Positions 1 through 6,771 of a stretch of 11,788 nucleotides of DNA are shown in pieces. Numbering within the stretch: position 1 is the first letter of the stretch; each line of letters begins with the position of its first letter. The translations under genes were made by a program, and so were the position numbers. The notes below the pieces were generated by a model, which did no database searches, was not told where the DNA came from, and saw only the letters and a program-made list of their open reading frames with translations. Where the stretch lies: contig WFPG01000010.1 of assembly GCA_015487755.1 (NCBI GenBank), forward strand, positions 1 to 11,788, written 5' to 3'. The DNA comes from Acidobacteriota bacterium (GTDB lineage Bacteria > Acidobacteriota > Holophagae > Thermotomaculales > Thermotomaculaceae).

Positions 1-17
1 GTATATTGCAAAATTCA

Positions 18-542
18 ATGATTGAATTTTTGAAAAAAGCAAAAGATTTTTTTGTCAGGCATAAGATTACAATTGCCTTTGCCTACGCGGGAATTTTAAC
101 TGTTTTTCTTTTTGTTTCCTTCTACTTTAGGCCTGTTGTTGTTTCAGGCTCAAGCATGCTTCCCACCTTAACTGACAATGAGACAGTGCTAATAAAGAGA
201 AATGTTTCGGTTGAAGAGATACACAGGGGAGACATTATTGTTTTTCATTCCCCTTTAAATCCCGACAAATTGCTTATAAAAAGGGTTATAGCCATAGGGG
301 GAGATAAAGTTGCTATTTTAAACGGCAATGTTTATGTTAACGGGATGCTTTTGCGGGAGCCTTATTTAAACGGGATAAAGAGCCACGAGACTATTCCCCT
401 TTTAAGAGTGCCGAAAAACAGTTTCTTTGTGCTTGGGGATAACAGGGTGATAAGTTCAGACTCAAGGGAGTTCGGTTGTGTCGGATTTAAAGAAGTTTAC
501 GGAAAACTTGTATTTACAGGGGAAAAACCTTTTATTAAATAA
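18..542 (+). CDS. lepB: Signal peptidase I (type I leader peptidase)
   Basis: This membrane serine protease cleaves signal peptides from exported proteins on the outer face of the cytoplasmic membrane. Numbered from the ATG at 18, the protein has 174 residues. A short basic N-terminus leads into one membrane segment at about residues 18-38. The SGSSMLPTL box follows, with Ser46 as nucleophile. The KRVIAIGGD box carries the general-base Lys88, and the C-terminal GDN...SxDSR box lies near residues 140-150. All S26 family boxes are present, so it should be active. The length is typical for small bacterial LepB proteins. The frame is open to the window edge: an in-frame TTG lies at 6, and no ribosome binding site is visible before either codon. 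The true start could therefore be upstream of the window. The 3' end overlaps cmoB by 65 bases in another frame. Confidence 0.95.
   Translation: MIEFLKKAKDFFVRHKITIAFAYAGILTVFLFVSFYFRPVVVSGSSMLPTLTDNETVLIKRNVSVEEIHRGDIIVFHSPLNPDKLLIKRVIAIGGDKVAILNGNVYVNGMLLREPYLNGIKSHETIPLLRVPKNSFFVLGDNRVISSDSREFGCVGFKEVYGKLVFTGEKPFIK
464..480 (+). promoter_or_regulatory. Ribosome binding site and GTG start of cmoB inside lepB
   Basis: AAGGGAG at 464-470 stands seven bases before the GTG at 478. The site lies inside the lepB coding sequence, over the codons just after the conserved DSR box. It decides the cmoB start and implies that ribosomes reinitiate or load while lepB is still being translated. Confidence 0.7.
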
Positions 543-1479
543 ACTATCCTCACTTGATTGCAAAAATACAGACAAAATTGAAGAGTTAATTGATAAAAGG
601 TATTCCTTTCTTTTAAGGGAAAGCAGTGAGAGGTTTTTAGTCCCCCTATTTGAGTCAAGGGATTTTAAAGCGGAATTTTGTGATTTTAGCGGCGATACCG
701 TTGTTATAGGCAGGCCTGAAGAAGTAAACAATGAGAATAGGGAAAGGCTTTACAATTCTTTAAAGTCTTTGATGCCGTGGAGGAAGGGACCTTTTTCCGT
801 TTTCGGGATTGAGATTGACGCCGAGTGGAGGAGTTTCCGCAAATGGAACAGGTTTAAGCCTCACCTACCCGATTTAAAGGGGAAGGTAATTTGCGATATA
901 GGGTGCAACAACGGTTATTATATGTTTAAAACAGCCTATCACAAACCTGATTTTGTTTTAGGGATAGACCCTACCGTTCAATACTACTCACAGTTTAGCC
1001 TTTTAAATTCAATGGCGGGTATAACCAACCTTAACTTTCAACTTTTAGGGGTTGAGCATATTCATTTGTTTGAGGGCATTTTTGATGTTGTCTTTTTAAT
1101 GGGAATACTTTACCACCACCCGAACCCTATTGATATTTTGAAAAAGGTAAAATCTTCCTTGAAAAAGGACGGTTATATTGTTGTTGAGTCTCAGGGAATA
1201 GAAGGGGATTTGCCTATTGCCCTTTTTCCTGAAAAAAGGTACGCAAAAGTGCCCGGTACTTACTTTGTCCCGACGCCTTCCTGCCTTGTTAATTTTCTAA
1301 AAAGGGCTGGGTTTAAGGATGTAAAACTTATCTGCTATCACAAAATGAGTTCTGAAGAGCAGAGAAGTACCGATTGGATGGTTTACCAGTCTTACAAAGA
1401 CTTTGTAAATGAAGAAAATACCCTAACTGTTGAAGGCTATCCCGCACCCATAAGGATTTACGCTATTGCGAAGAAGTGA
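478..1479 (+). CDS. cmoB: tRNA U34 carboxymethyltransferase CmoB
   Basis: CmoB transfers a carboxymethyl group from carboxy-S-adenosyl-methionine to 5-hydroxyuridine at tRNA position 34. This forms cmo5U, which widens wobble decoding. The 333-residue protein is close to the E. coli length of 323. It carries the signature LMPWRKGPF near residue 98 followed by IDAEWRS. The Rossmann motif I CDIGCNNGYYM lies near 139-149, and GIDPT near 162-166. MGILYHHPNP lies near 208-217, and the C-terminus has TVEGYPAP. The GTG start is chosen because AAGGGAG lies at 464-470, seven bases upstream. A TTG at 508 is a weaker alternative. The start lies inside lepB, so translation is probably coupled. The carboxy-SAM synthase CmoA that it needs is not in this window. 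The 3' end overlaps the convergent transferase gene by 17 bases. Confidence 0.95.
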   Translation: MSDLKKFTENLYLQGKNLLLNKLSSLDCKNTDKIEELIDKRYSFLLRESSERFLVPLFESRDFKAEFCDFSGDTVVIGRPEEVNNENRERLYNSLKSLMPWRKGPFSVFGIEIDAEWRSFRKWNRFKPHLPDLKGKVICDIGCNNGYYMFKTAYHKPDFVLGIDPTVQYYSQFSLLNSMAGITNLNFQLLGVEHIHLFEGIFDVVFLMGILYHHPNPIDILKKVKSSLKKDGYIVVESQGIEGDLPIALFPEKRYAKVPGTYFVPTPSCLVNFLKRAGFKDVKLICYHKMSSEEQRSTDWMVYQSYKDFVNEENTLTVEGYPAPIRIYAIAKK

Positions 1480-3433
1480 TTTTTTCAATCTTTTTCTTTA
1501 ATATTATTTTTTTGTCATTTTCAAGGGTGATTTTAATATTGTTGTTCCAAAGCCTGTTTTGAATGTAAATCCCTTGGGTAAAATGGATAATGTCAAGCAA
1601 TTGCTTTTTTTCTAAAGTTTCGCTTTCATCAAAGACTGTCATCTCTCCATTATCTAATTTCATCAATGTGAAAGTATTGTGCAATCCTAAAGATTTATTA
1701 AAAACCTGCCTGTCTCCGAAGAATGACAACCCCAGCCACGGGTTTGGAAAGTTTTCAAACCCTAAAAGGTGTATAAGGGTAGGGGTTAAGTCTATTGATG
1801 TTGTATTTGCTTCAAATTCTTTCGGCAGTTTGTGTAATGGGTCGTAAATTATTAAACAAACTTTGTCAAATGTTGAGTGTGATACATAGTCGCCGAAAGT
1901 CGCGTTAAAGGGAATTGTCGGGTTGTGGGCATGGTCTGCGGTTAATACCACAATTGTATTGTCCTTTAATTTGCTTTTTTTAAACCATTCCCAGAATATT
2001 CCGAATGAATAATCAAGGTTATGCACCTGAGTTAAAATTCTGTTTTCAGGCTTTTCAGGGTATCTTTTTGCATTTTTCTTTGGCTTGTATCCAGAGTGTG
2101 TTTCAATTGTGGAGACTGCAAGGAAAAAGGGCTGTTTTTTGCTTAAATTTTCTGCCAAGTCTTTAACGACATTAAAAACAGTCTGGTCGTCTGCCCCGCA
2201 GTATTCTGGAAAGCCTTTTTCAGGCCTGTATTTATCATAGACTTTGTCTTCTTCAAAGTATGTTTTACCAAACCCTAAAGCAAGTATATGAGGCTTTAAA
2301 AATGTATCAAACTCGGAACTGTGTGTCAGGTAAACTGTTCTGTATCCCCTTTTATCTAACACATTTACAATGCTTAAAAGTTTGTTTAACTTGATTTCGT
2401 CAGAGGTTAAATCCCAGTCATACCAGTTGAACGGTGGGTAAAAGGAAGCCATCTGCCCCTGTAATCCGGGGATTGTAGGGTAGGTGTGGTTGAAATAGTT
2501 TTTTACAACCATAGATTTGTCGGCAAAGTTGTTTATATTTGGTGTTAAATCCGGATAAGTGGGGTTATATGGGTTAACCATCCCTGCCGAAAGGCTTTCA
2601 ACAAAAAAAACTATAATATTCGGCTTTTTCACATCTTTTGTTTTAGGGAAAGGTAAAGGGGAAGCGTAAACAAAGTTTTTAATCAAAGGGTATGTTTTAC
2701 CGTAATGTATAAAAAAACCGTAATCTTCAGCAAGTTTTTTTTCATCTTTCGTTAAATCTTTAACAAGGTATATATCTTTTGTGTGGAAGGCTAAATATCC
2801 TAATTTTAGAAATTCCCTTACAGGGGGGTAGAAGTTTACCGCATAGTATTTCTTAAATTTAATGGTAGCGGTATTGTTCATTGTGAGGTAAACAAGCAAG
2901 ATGTTAAGTGCAAAAAGAAGCCCAATAATCTTTAAGTAATTTTCCCTGCAATACTTCTTTGTTAGAAAATCAATTAAATAGCCGGTTATAAAGATTAAAA
3001 GCATTGTGGAAACGAATATAAAAACAGATTTCAGGTTTATGACAAACCCAATATACCTGATTTGAAGAATAGGCTGGAGTTTTATATACTCGCCTGTAAA
3101 ATACATTGCCACAAATTGCACGGGAATTACAAGGAGTATTAAAAACCTTATTGTTTTGAGAAAGTTTTTAAGTTTTTTCCCTTCAACAAGGGAACTTACC
3201 ATTAAAAATGAGGCTATAAGAGAATTTTCTATTAAAAAGAATTTCATTAAAGATATTGTTTGAAAGGAGAAAAGGGGTATTGCTTTATCGGAGATACAGG
3301 ATGGGCATTTCCACATTGTGTAAAGGTAAAACTCTCCGTAGGATATTGAAAAAACTGCTAAAACAAAAATAAAAAGTATAAAGGAGTTTTTTAAGGCTTT
3401 TGTTTTAAAACCGGCTTTATCCAAGGGCAACAT
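1463..3433 (-). CDS. LtaS/MdoB-like membrane phosphotransferase (sulfatase fold)
   Basis: This is a membrane-anchored enzyme of the alkaline-phosphatase superfamily, closest in layout to lipoteichoic acid synthase and the phosphoglycerol transferase MdoB. Numbered from the ATG at 3433 it has 656 residues. About five membrane segments lie near residues 17-36, 60-82, 95-112, 132-154 and 167-186. An extracytoplasmic catalytic domain starts near residue 270 with PNIIVFFVESL. Candidate metal ligands are Glu279, Thr320 in the TYPTIPGLQGQ stretch, His446 in TIETHSGY, and Asp500-His501 in TADHAH. These match the LtaS Glu, Thr, His and Asp-His pattern. The family usually moves phosphoglycerol from phosphatidylglycerol onto glycans or lipids. 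A phosphoethanolamine transferase or true sulfatase cannot be excluded. A TTG at 3436 sits directly before the chosen ATG. The start overlaps the ZIP gene by 17 bases. The loop after the first membrane segment carries a CPSC motif (Cys43, Cys46). Confidence 0.85.
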   Translation of the reverse strand: MLPLDKAGFKTKALKNSFILFIFVLAVFSISYGEFYLYTMWKCPSCISDKAIPLFSFQTISLMKFFLIENSLIASFLMVSSLVEGKKLKNFLKTIRFLILLVIPVQFVAMYFTGEYIKLQPILQIRYIGFVINLKSVFIFVSTMLLIFITGYLIDFLTKKYCRENYLKIIGLLFALNILLVYLTMNNTATIKFKKYYAVNFYPPVREFLKLGYLAFHTKDIYLVKDLTKDEKKLAEDYGFFIHYGKTYPLIKNFVYASPLPFPKTKDVKKPNIIVFFVESLSAGMVNPYNPTYPDLTPNINNFADKSMVVKNYFNHTYPTIPGLQGQMASFYPPFNWYDWDLTSDEIKLNKLLSIVNVLDKRGYRTVYLTHSSEFDTFLKPHILALGFGKTYFEEDKVYDKYRPEKGFPEYCGADDQTVFNVVKDLAENLSKKQPFFLAVSTIETHSGYKPKKNAKRYPEKPENRILTQVHNLDYSFGIFWEWFKKSKLKDNTIVVLTADHAHNPTIPFNATFGDYVSHSTFDKVCLIIYDPLHKLPKEFEANTTSIDLTPTLIHLLGFENFPNPWLGLSFFGDRQVFNKSLGLHNTFTLMKLDNGEMTVFDESETLEKKQLLDIIHFTQGIYIQNRLWNNNIKITLENDKKIILKKKIEKITSSQ

Positions 3434-4235
3434 CAAGCACCATCATTATTGTGAAGCCTACCATTGCGCCCATTGTTGACCAGTCAGTTTCCGAATTTAT
3501 CTGTGATTCGGGGATTAACTCTTCAATTACAACATAAATCATTGCACCTGCCGCAAATGCAAGGGCAAAGGGAAGGATTTGAATAAAAACGGTTACAAGC
3601 CATGCCCCAAGTACCCCTGCAATAGGCTCAACCAATCCTGAAGCCTGACCATATAAAAATGATTTTGTTCTTGATAACCCCTCTCTTCTCAACGGGATTG
3701 AGACAGCAGCCCCTTCGGGAAAGTTTTGGAGCCCTATACCTATTGCAAGGGCTATTGCTCCTCCTATTGTTGCGTTAGTCTGGTTTATTGCCGCAGCACC
3801 GAAAGCAACCCCTACCGCAAGCCCTTCGGGGATATTGTGCAATGTTATGGCAAGAACTAAAAGAATGCTTCTCTTTAATGAAGTTTGAATACCTTCCGCC
3901 TTTGATATGTCTAATCCGAGGTGTAAGTGAGGCATAATTTTATCAACTATAAAGAGAAAGATTCCCCCCGAAAGAAAACCTGTCGCCGCTGTAAGCCACG
4001 GATTCTTTCCCAATTGCTCACTCATTTCAATTGCAGGGGCAAGGAGAGACCAGAAACTTGCCGCAATCATAACCCCTGCCGCAAAACCTAACATAATATC
4101 AAGAATCTTCTTCTTTATCTCTTTAAAGAAAAACACCATTGCCGCACCTAATGCAGTTACAAACCATGTAAACAATGTTGCCGCAAGAGCCTGAATAACC
4201 GGGTTGTACTGCGAAATAAAGTTTTCAACATTCAT
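3417..4235 (-). CDS. ZIP family divalent metal transporter (GufA/ZupT-like)
   Basis: This inner-membrane transporter probably imports zinc, manganese, iron or related divalent cations into the cytoplasm. The 272-residue protein is almost entirely hydrophobic, with about eight membrane segments. The transport-site motifs of the family are intact. HNIPEGLAVG lies near residues 133-142 (His133, Asn134, Glu137). NFPEGAAVSIPLRREG lies near 171-186 (Asn171, Glu174). A third motif LVEP has Glu204, and a late IEELIPE follows near 237-243. The HLHLG stretch near 103-107 sits in the cytoplasmic loop, where other ZIPs have histidines. The motif spacing fits the GufA subgroup, but metal specificity cannot be read from the sequence. 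The ATG at 4235 has GGTGAG a few bases upstream. The gene begins three bases after pgsA ends and overlaps the following transferase gene, so it is clearly co-transcribed. Confidence 0.93.
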   Translation of the reverse strand: MNVENFISQYNPVIQALAATLFTWFVTALGAAMVFFFKEIKKKILDIMLGFAAGVMIAASFWSLLAPAIEMSEQLGKNPWLTAATGFLSGGIFLFIVDKIMPHLHLGLDISKAEGIQTSLKRSILLVLAITLHNIPEGLAVGVAFGAAAINQTNATIGGAIALAIGIGLQNFPEGAAVSIPLRREGLSRTKSFLYGQASGLVEPIAGVLGAWLVTVFIQILPFALAFAAGAMIYVVIEELIPESQINSETDWSTMGAMVGFTIMMVLDVALG

Positions 4236-4238
4236 AAC

Positions 4239-4805
4239 TTACTCACCCTTTTCCTCGAACAATGAATCTCCTGCCCTTTGCCAGAATTTGTAAAAGTAAT
4301 CTATACCTGATGCAATTGATACAAAGAGCACAATCCATAGAGAAATTATTCCGATTTTTTTTAAAATCAAGTATTTTTCCCCGAGTATAAGAAAAGAAAT
4401 AGCAGCCATCTGCATAACTGTTTTAACCTTTCCCCAGAAAGAGGCTGGCATTACAATTTTATAAGTTGTCGCTATCTGCCTAAGCCCGTTTACGGCAAAC
4501 TCCCTACCAATAATTATTACCACCATCCACGCGGGAGCAAGTTTAAGCTCAACAAGTGAAATAAATGCCCCTGCAATTAAAAGTTTGTCGGCAAGGGGGT
4601 CTAACAGTTGCCCAAGAGGGGTGATTTGCTTTCTCTTTCTCGCAAGGTATCCGTCAAAAAAGTCTGTTATTGACGCAAGCCAGAAAACAATTATCCCAAT
4701 AATCTCTTTCCCTTCAATCCTTGTAAGCAAAACCACAACAAGAATCGGAACCATGAAAATCCTGAAAATTGTAAGGTATGTCGGCAGGTTAATCTTTCTC
4801 CACAT
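4239..4805 (-). CDS. pgsA: CDP-diacylglycerol--glycerol-3-phosphate 3-phosphatidyltransferase
   Basis: PgsA makes phosphatidylglycerophosphate from CDP-diacylglycerol and glycerol-3-phosphate in the cytoplasmic membrane, the committed step to phosphatidylglycerol and cardiolipin. The CDP-alcohol phosphotransferase motif is complete. From the ATG at 4805 it reads Asp48, Asp51-Gly52, Ala55-Arg56, Gly65, Asp69 and Asp73. Several membrane helices follow. The N-terminus MWRKINLPTYLTIFR matches the usual PgsA opening. The 188-residue length is normal. A GTG at 4820 would add five residues and overlap the upstream gene, but a purine-rich run abuts it with no spacing, so I prefer the ATG. Other CDP-alcohol transferases such as phosphatidylserine synthase are less likely, because the LPTYLTIFR start and the size point to PgsA. 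The gene follows the methyltransferase gene by seven bases and precedes the ZIP gene by three. Confidence 0.93.
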   Translation of the reverse strand: MWRKINLPTYLTIFRIFMVPILVVVLLTRIEGKEIIGIIVFWLASITDFFDGYLARKRKQITPLGQLLDPLADKLLIAGAFISLVELKLAPAWMVVIIIGREFAVNGLRQIATTYKIVMPASFWGKVKTVMQMAAISFLILGEKYLILKKIGIISLWIVLFVSIASGIDYFYKFWQRAGDSLFEEKGE

Positions 4806-4812
4806 ATCTAAA

Positions 4813-5553
4813 TTATACACTCTTTTTAGTTAAAATTGTTAATCCGCTGCAATAGGGGATATGTCTTATTTTAAACCCTTTGCATTCATCTTCAAAATCA
4901 ACCTTTTCATTAAAATCTTTTTCGCAAAAATCTTCTATCGCTCTAATAACCCCCCTTTTATTGTCCCACCCGTTTTGAAGCGAGCCGTCTTTTCTTTTAA
5001 AAAGAAAATTTATGTTTGTATCGTGAAAGAACACCTTTGCTTTTTTAGATAGATATGGAAACCAATACTCAATTTCTTTTTTTGTATGTTGGTAAAGGTG
5101 GGATGTGTCAATAAAAAGTATATCAATTTTCGGTTTAATATCCCTTTCTTTGCACCAATCTTTAAACTTTTTTGCAAACTCTATATCGTCTGATTGCACA
5201 AAATACCATTTTTCATAATTGCTTATCTTTGAACAGTTTTCAATGTCTACGCTAACCAATGTGGCATTAAACCTTTTTGCAACCCTTTCAAAAACAAAGG
5301 TTGACTCACCGCCTCTTACTCCCAGTTCAACTATTAAAGATGGCTTTATTTCAATACTTTCCCTGTAAATTGTTAATAAATGGTCGTTAATATCCGTCCT
5401 TTTTAAACTTCTTAAATATATCTCTTTTTCAAAATTATCTGAAAATTCAATATCTTCTTTTTTTACAGAGTGGAACAGGTTGTAAACCCTTGCATATAGA
5501 AAAGCAAGCCCTCTTTTAAAAATGTTTCTGTCGTAGTTATCATTGTATTTCAA
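4813..5553 (-). CDS. SAM-dependent methyltransferase, Methyltransf_24 / CmcI-like
   Basis: This is a class I SAM-dependent methyltransferase of unknown substrate. The 246-residue protein has a glycine-rich SAM-binding motif near residues 74-84 (IVELGVRGGES). An acidic residue after strand 2 lies in VSVDIE (Asp103). The stretch near 143-152 (IDILFIDTSH) leads to a histidine-rich helix, and HDT lies near 177-179. The LFIDTSHxYxxxxxEI...HDT layout is typical of Methyltransf_24 and of the CmcI/cephalosporin hydroxylase-like group, often found in polysaccharide loci. There is no signal peptide or membrane segment, so it should act in the cytoplasm. The start is a TTG at 5553 preceded by a full AGGAGGT, and it overlaps the glycosyltransferase stop by 14 bases. 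Sitting directly after a glycosyltransferase gene, it may methylate a sugar or lipid-linked glycan, but that is only inference. Confidence 0.8.
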   Translation of the reverse strand: MKYNDNYDRNIFKRGLAFLYARVYNLFHSVKKEDIEFSDNFEKEIYLRSLKRTDINDHLLTIYRESIEIKPSLIVELGVRGGESTFVFERVAKRFNATLVSVDIENCSKISNYEKWYFVQSDDIEFAKKFKDWCKERDIKPKIDILFIDTSHLYQHTKKEIEYWFPYLSKKAKVFFHDTNINFLFKRKDGSLQNGWDNKRGVIRAIEDFCEKDFNEKVDFEDECKGFKIRHIPYCSGLTILTKKSV

Positions 5554-6670
5554 GTTCTACCTCCTGTATCAGTTTCAATCCGAGAGCCTTAGGCGAAAAG
5601 TTTTGTTTATAGTATTGATATGCCTTTCCACCTAAAGAGCAAAGTGTTTTGTTATCAAGATTATAAACTTTTTTAATAGTTTTTGCTATTGATTCCGCCG
5701 AGTTTTTGCACATAAAAACAAACTCTTTATCTTTGAACATATTTTCTGCCGAAGGTGTTTTCCCGGTAATTACAGGCCTTCCTGAAGCCAGTGCGTCGTA
5801 AATCTTGCAAGGGATTACAATCTGCGCCCTTTTGTTTTCTCCGAAAATCCCTAAAATTACATGGGATTTTTTTATAAACTCTTTTAACTCTTCAGGGGAA
5901 ATAAAGTCGTTTATGAACTCTGTGTTTTTCAATTTCTCTTCTTTAAATAGGGTATCGTTTTTCCCCTTGCCTACAAGTATAAACTTAATGTTTTGATTGT
6001 GTTCAAGCAATTTTATTGCCCCTTTGATTTTGTCTATGCCGTGAAGGTTTAAAAAAGTGCCGAAAAAGAGCACTGTAAACGGGTTCTTCCCTTCAGGGTA
6101 TGGCAGAGACGAAAATGTTTTTTCACTTTCCCCCACCGGGATAACCGCAAACTTTTCTTTTTTTAACTTAAACATTTCACACAAAAAATCCCTGTGTTCT
6201 GCTGTGTCAATTAAAACCCTGTCCGATATTAAAAGCCCGAATTTATCAATAAAATAGAGCAATTTTGCAAAAAAGGAGTTCTCTTTAATCACCTTTCTTT
6301 CAAAAACAAGGGATTCGTAGACTGAAAAAAAGTAGTCGTAGAAAATTTTAAATGTATTGCCTGTTAGAATTTGAACAAGTTTGAATACAAAAATCTCAGT
6401 ATAACCGGGGTAGCCTACAATCAAAGCATCGGCGTTTTTGTACTCCTCAATATTTTTAAAGAAAAAAACAAGCGATTTTAAAAAGGGAATTATCTTTTTA
6501 TAAGGCTTTTTTACCTCTTCTTCTTTGTTTTCCCCGCTTTCCCACAGGGGATACCTTATCTCTTTGAAGTCTGAATACAGGCTTAACCCTTCAATAAGGG
6601 TGTTTGCCCTCGGGTAGCCTTTTCCTTTTGAGTAATTGCCGGTATAAATTATTTTTACATTTTTCTTCAT
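5540..6670 (-). CDS. GT4-like (GT-B fold) glycosyltransferase
   Basis: This is a cytoplasmic glycosyltransferase that likely moves a sugar from a nucleotide-sugar donor onto a growing glycan or lipid. Numbered from the ATG at 6670 it has 376 residues. The N-terminal half starts with KIIYTGNYSKGKGYPRA, a typical GT4 acceptor-domain opening. The C-terminal half has the donor-domain strand FTVLFFGTF near 198-206 and ILVGKG near 231-236. The loop IPCKIYDALASGRPVITGKTP near 286-306 stands where GT4 enzymes carry the EX7E motif. Here Asp292 replaces the last glutamate, as I recall also for relatives with the IPxKxYDALA form. The end has YYKQNFSPKALG. An in-frame TTG at 6688 exists, but AAAGGG lies six bases before the ATG. 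This is the first gene of a five-gene minus-strand set. Sugar and acceptor are unknown. Confidence 0.85.
   Translation of the reverse strand: MKKNVKIIYTGNYSKGKGYPRANTLIEGLSLYSDFKEIRYPLWESGENKEEEVKKPYKKIIPFLKSLVFFFKNIEEYKNADALIVGYPGYTEIFVFKLVQILTGNTFKIFYDYFFSVYESLVFERKVIKENSFFAKLLYFIDKFGLLISDRVLIDTAEHRDFLCEMFKLKKEKFAVIPVGESEKTFSSLPYPEGKNPFTVLFFGTFLNLHGIDKIKGAIKLLEHNQNIKFILVGKGKNDTLFKEEKLKNTEFINDFISPEELKEFIKKSHVILGIFGENKRAQIVIPCKIYDALASGRPVITGKTPSAENMFKDKEFVFMCKNSAESIAKTIKKVYNLDNKTLCSLGGKAYQYYKQNFSPKALGLKLIQEVELEIQ
5551..5566 (-). promoter_or_regulatory. Strong Shine-Dalgarno before TTG start of the methyltransferase gene
   Basis: On the minus strand AGGAGGT lies five bases before the TTG at 5553. 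It sits inside the last codons of the upstream glycosyltransferase gene. The full-consensus site compensates for the weak TTG codon and fixes the start. The only nearby ATG triplet (5541-5543) is in another frame. Confidence 0.8.
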
Positions 6671-6771
6671 AATAAACCCTTTTCTCAATTAAATATAAAA
6701 GATTTAAAGAAAAATTGAAGTATTATTTTGTAAAAATTGTAAAATAAAAACAGAACAGTGGGGAGGGAACT
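6671..6771. promoter_or_regulatory. Divergent intergenic region, likely promoters both ways
   Basis: This 101-base A+T-rich gap separates the minus-strand operon from the plus-strand genes, so both must start transcription here or be reached by readthrough. On the plus strand, TTGAAG at 6715-6720 and TAAAAT at 6740-6745 form a weak pair with a 19-base spacer. On the minus strand, a TATATT near 6694-6699 has a poor upstream -35 match. No clear operator repeat is visible. The region is a confident promoter location by layout, but the exact boxes are guesses. Confidence 0.4.

Noticed and set aside
1471..1498. Imperfect inverted repeat (AAGAA..GATT / AATC..TTCTT) as a terminator at the convergent junction.
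   Set aside because: The stem is interrupted and made almost only of A-T pairs, so it is too weak to call an intrinsic terminator.
1590..1847. Plus-strand open frame of 85 codons inside the LtaS/MdoB-like gene.
   Set aside because: It lies antisense to a well-supported catalytic domain and its translation has no recognisable motif. It is a shadow frame.
4812..4817. TATAAT on the minus strand just before pgsA, with TTAACA about 19 bases upstream, as an internal promoter.
   Set aside because: Transcription from it would begin at or after the likely pgsA ATG at 4805, and the -35 match and spacing are poor. The gene is tightly packed in an operon.
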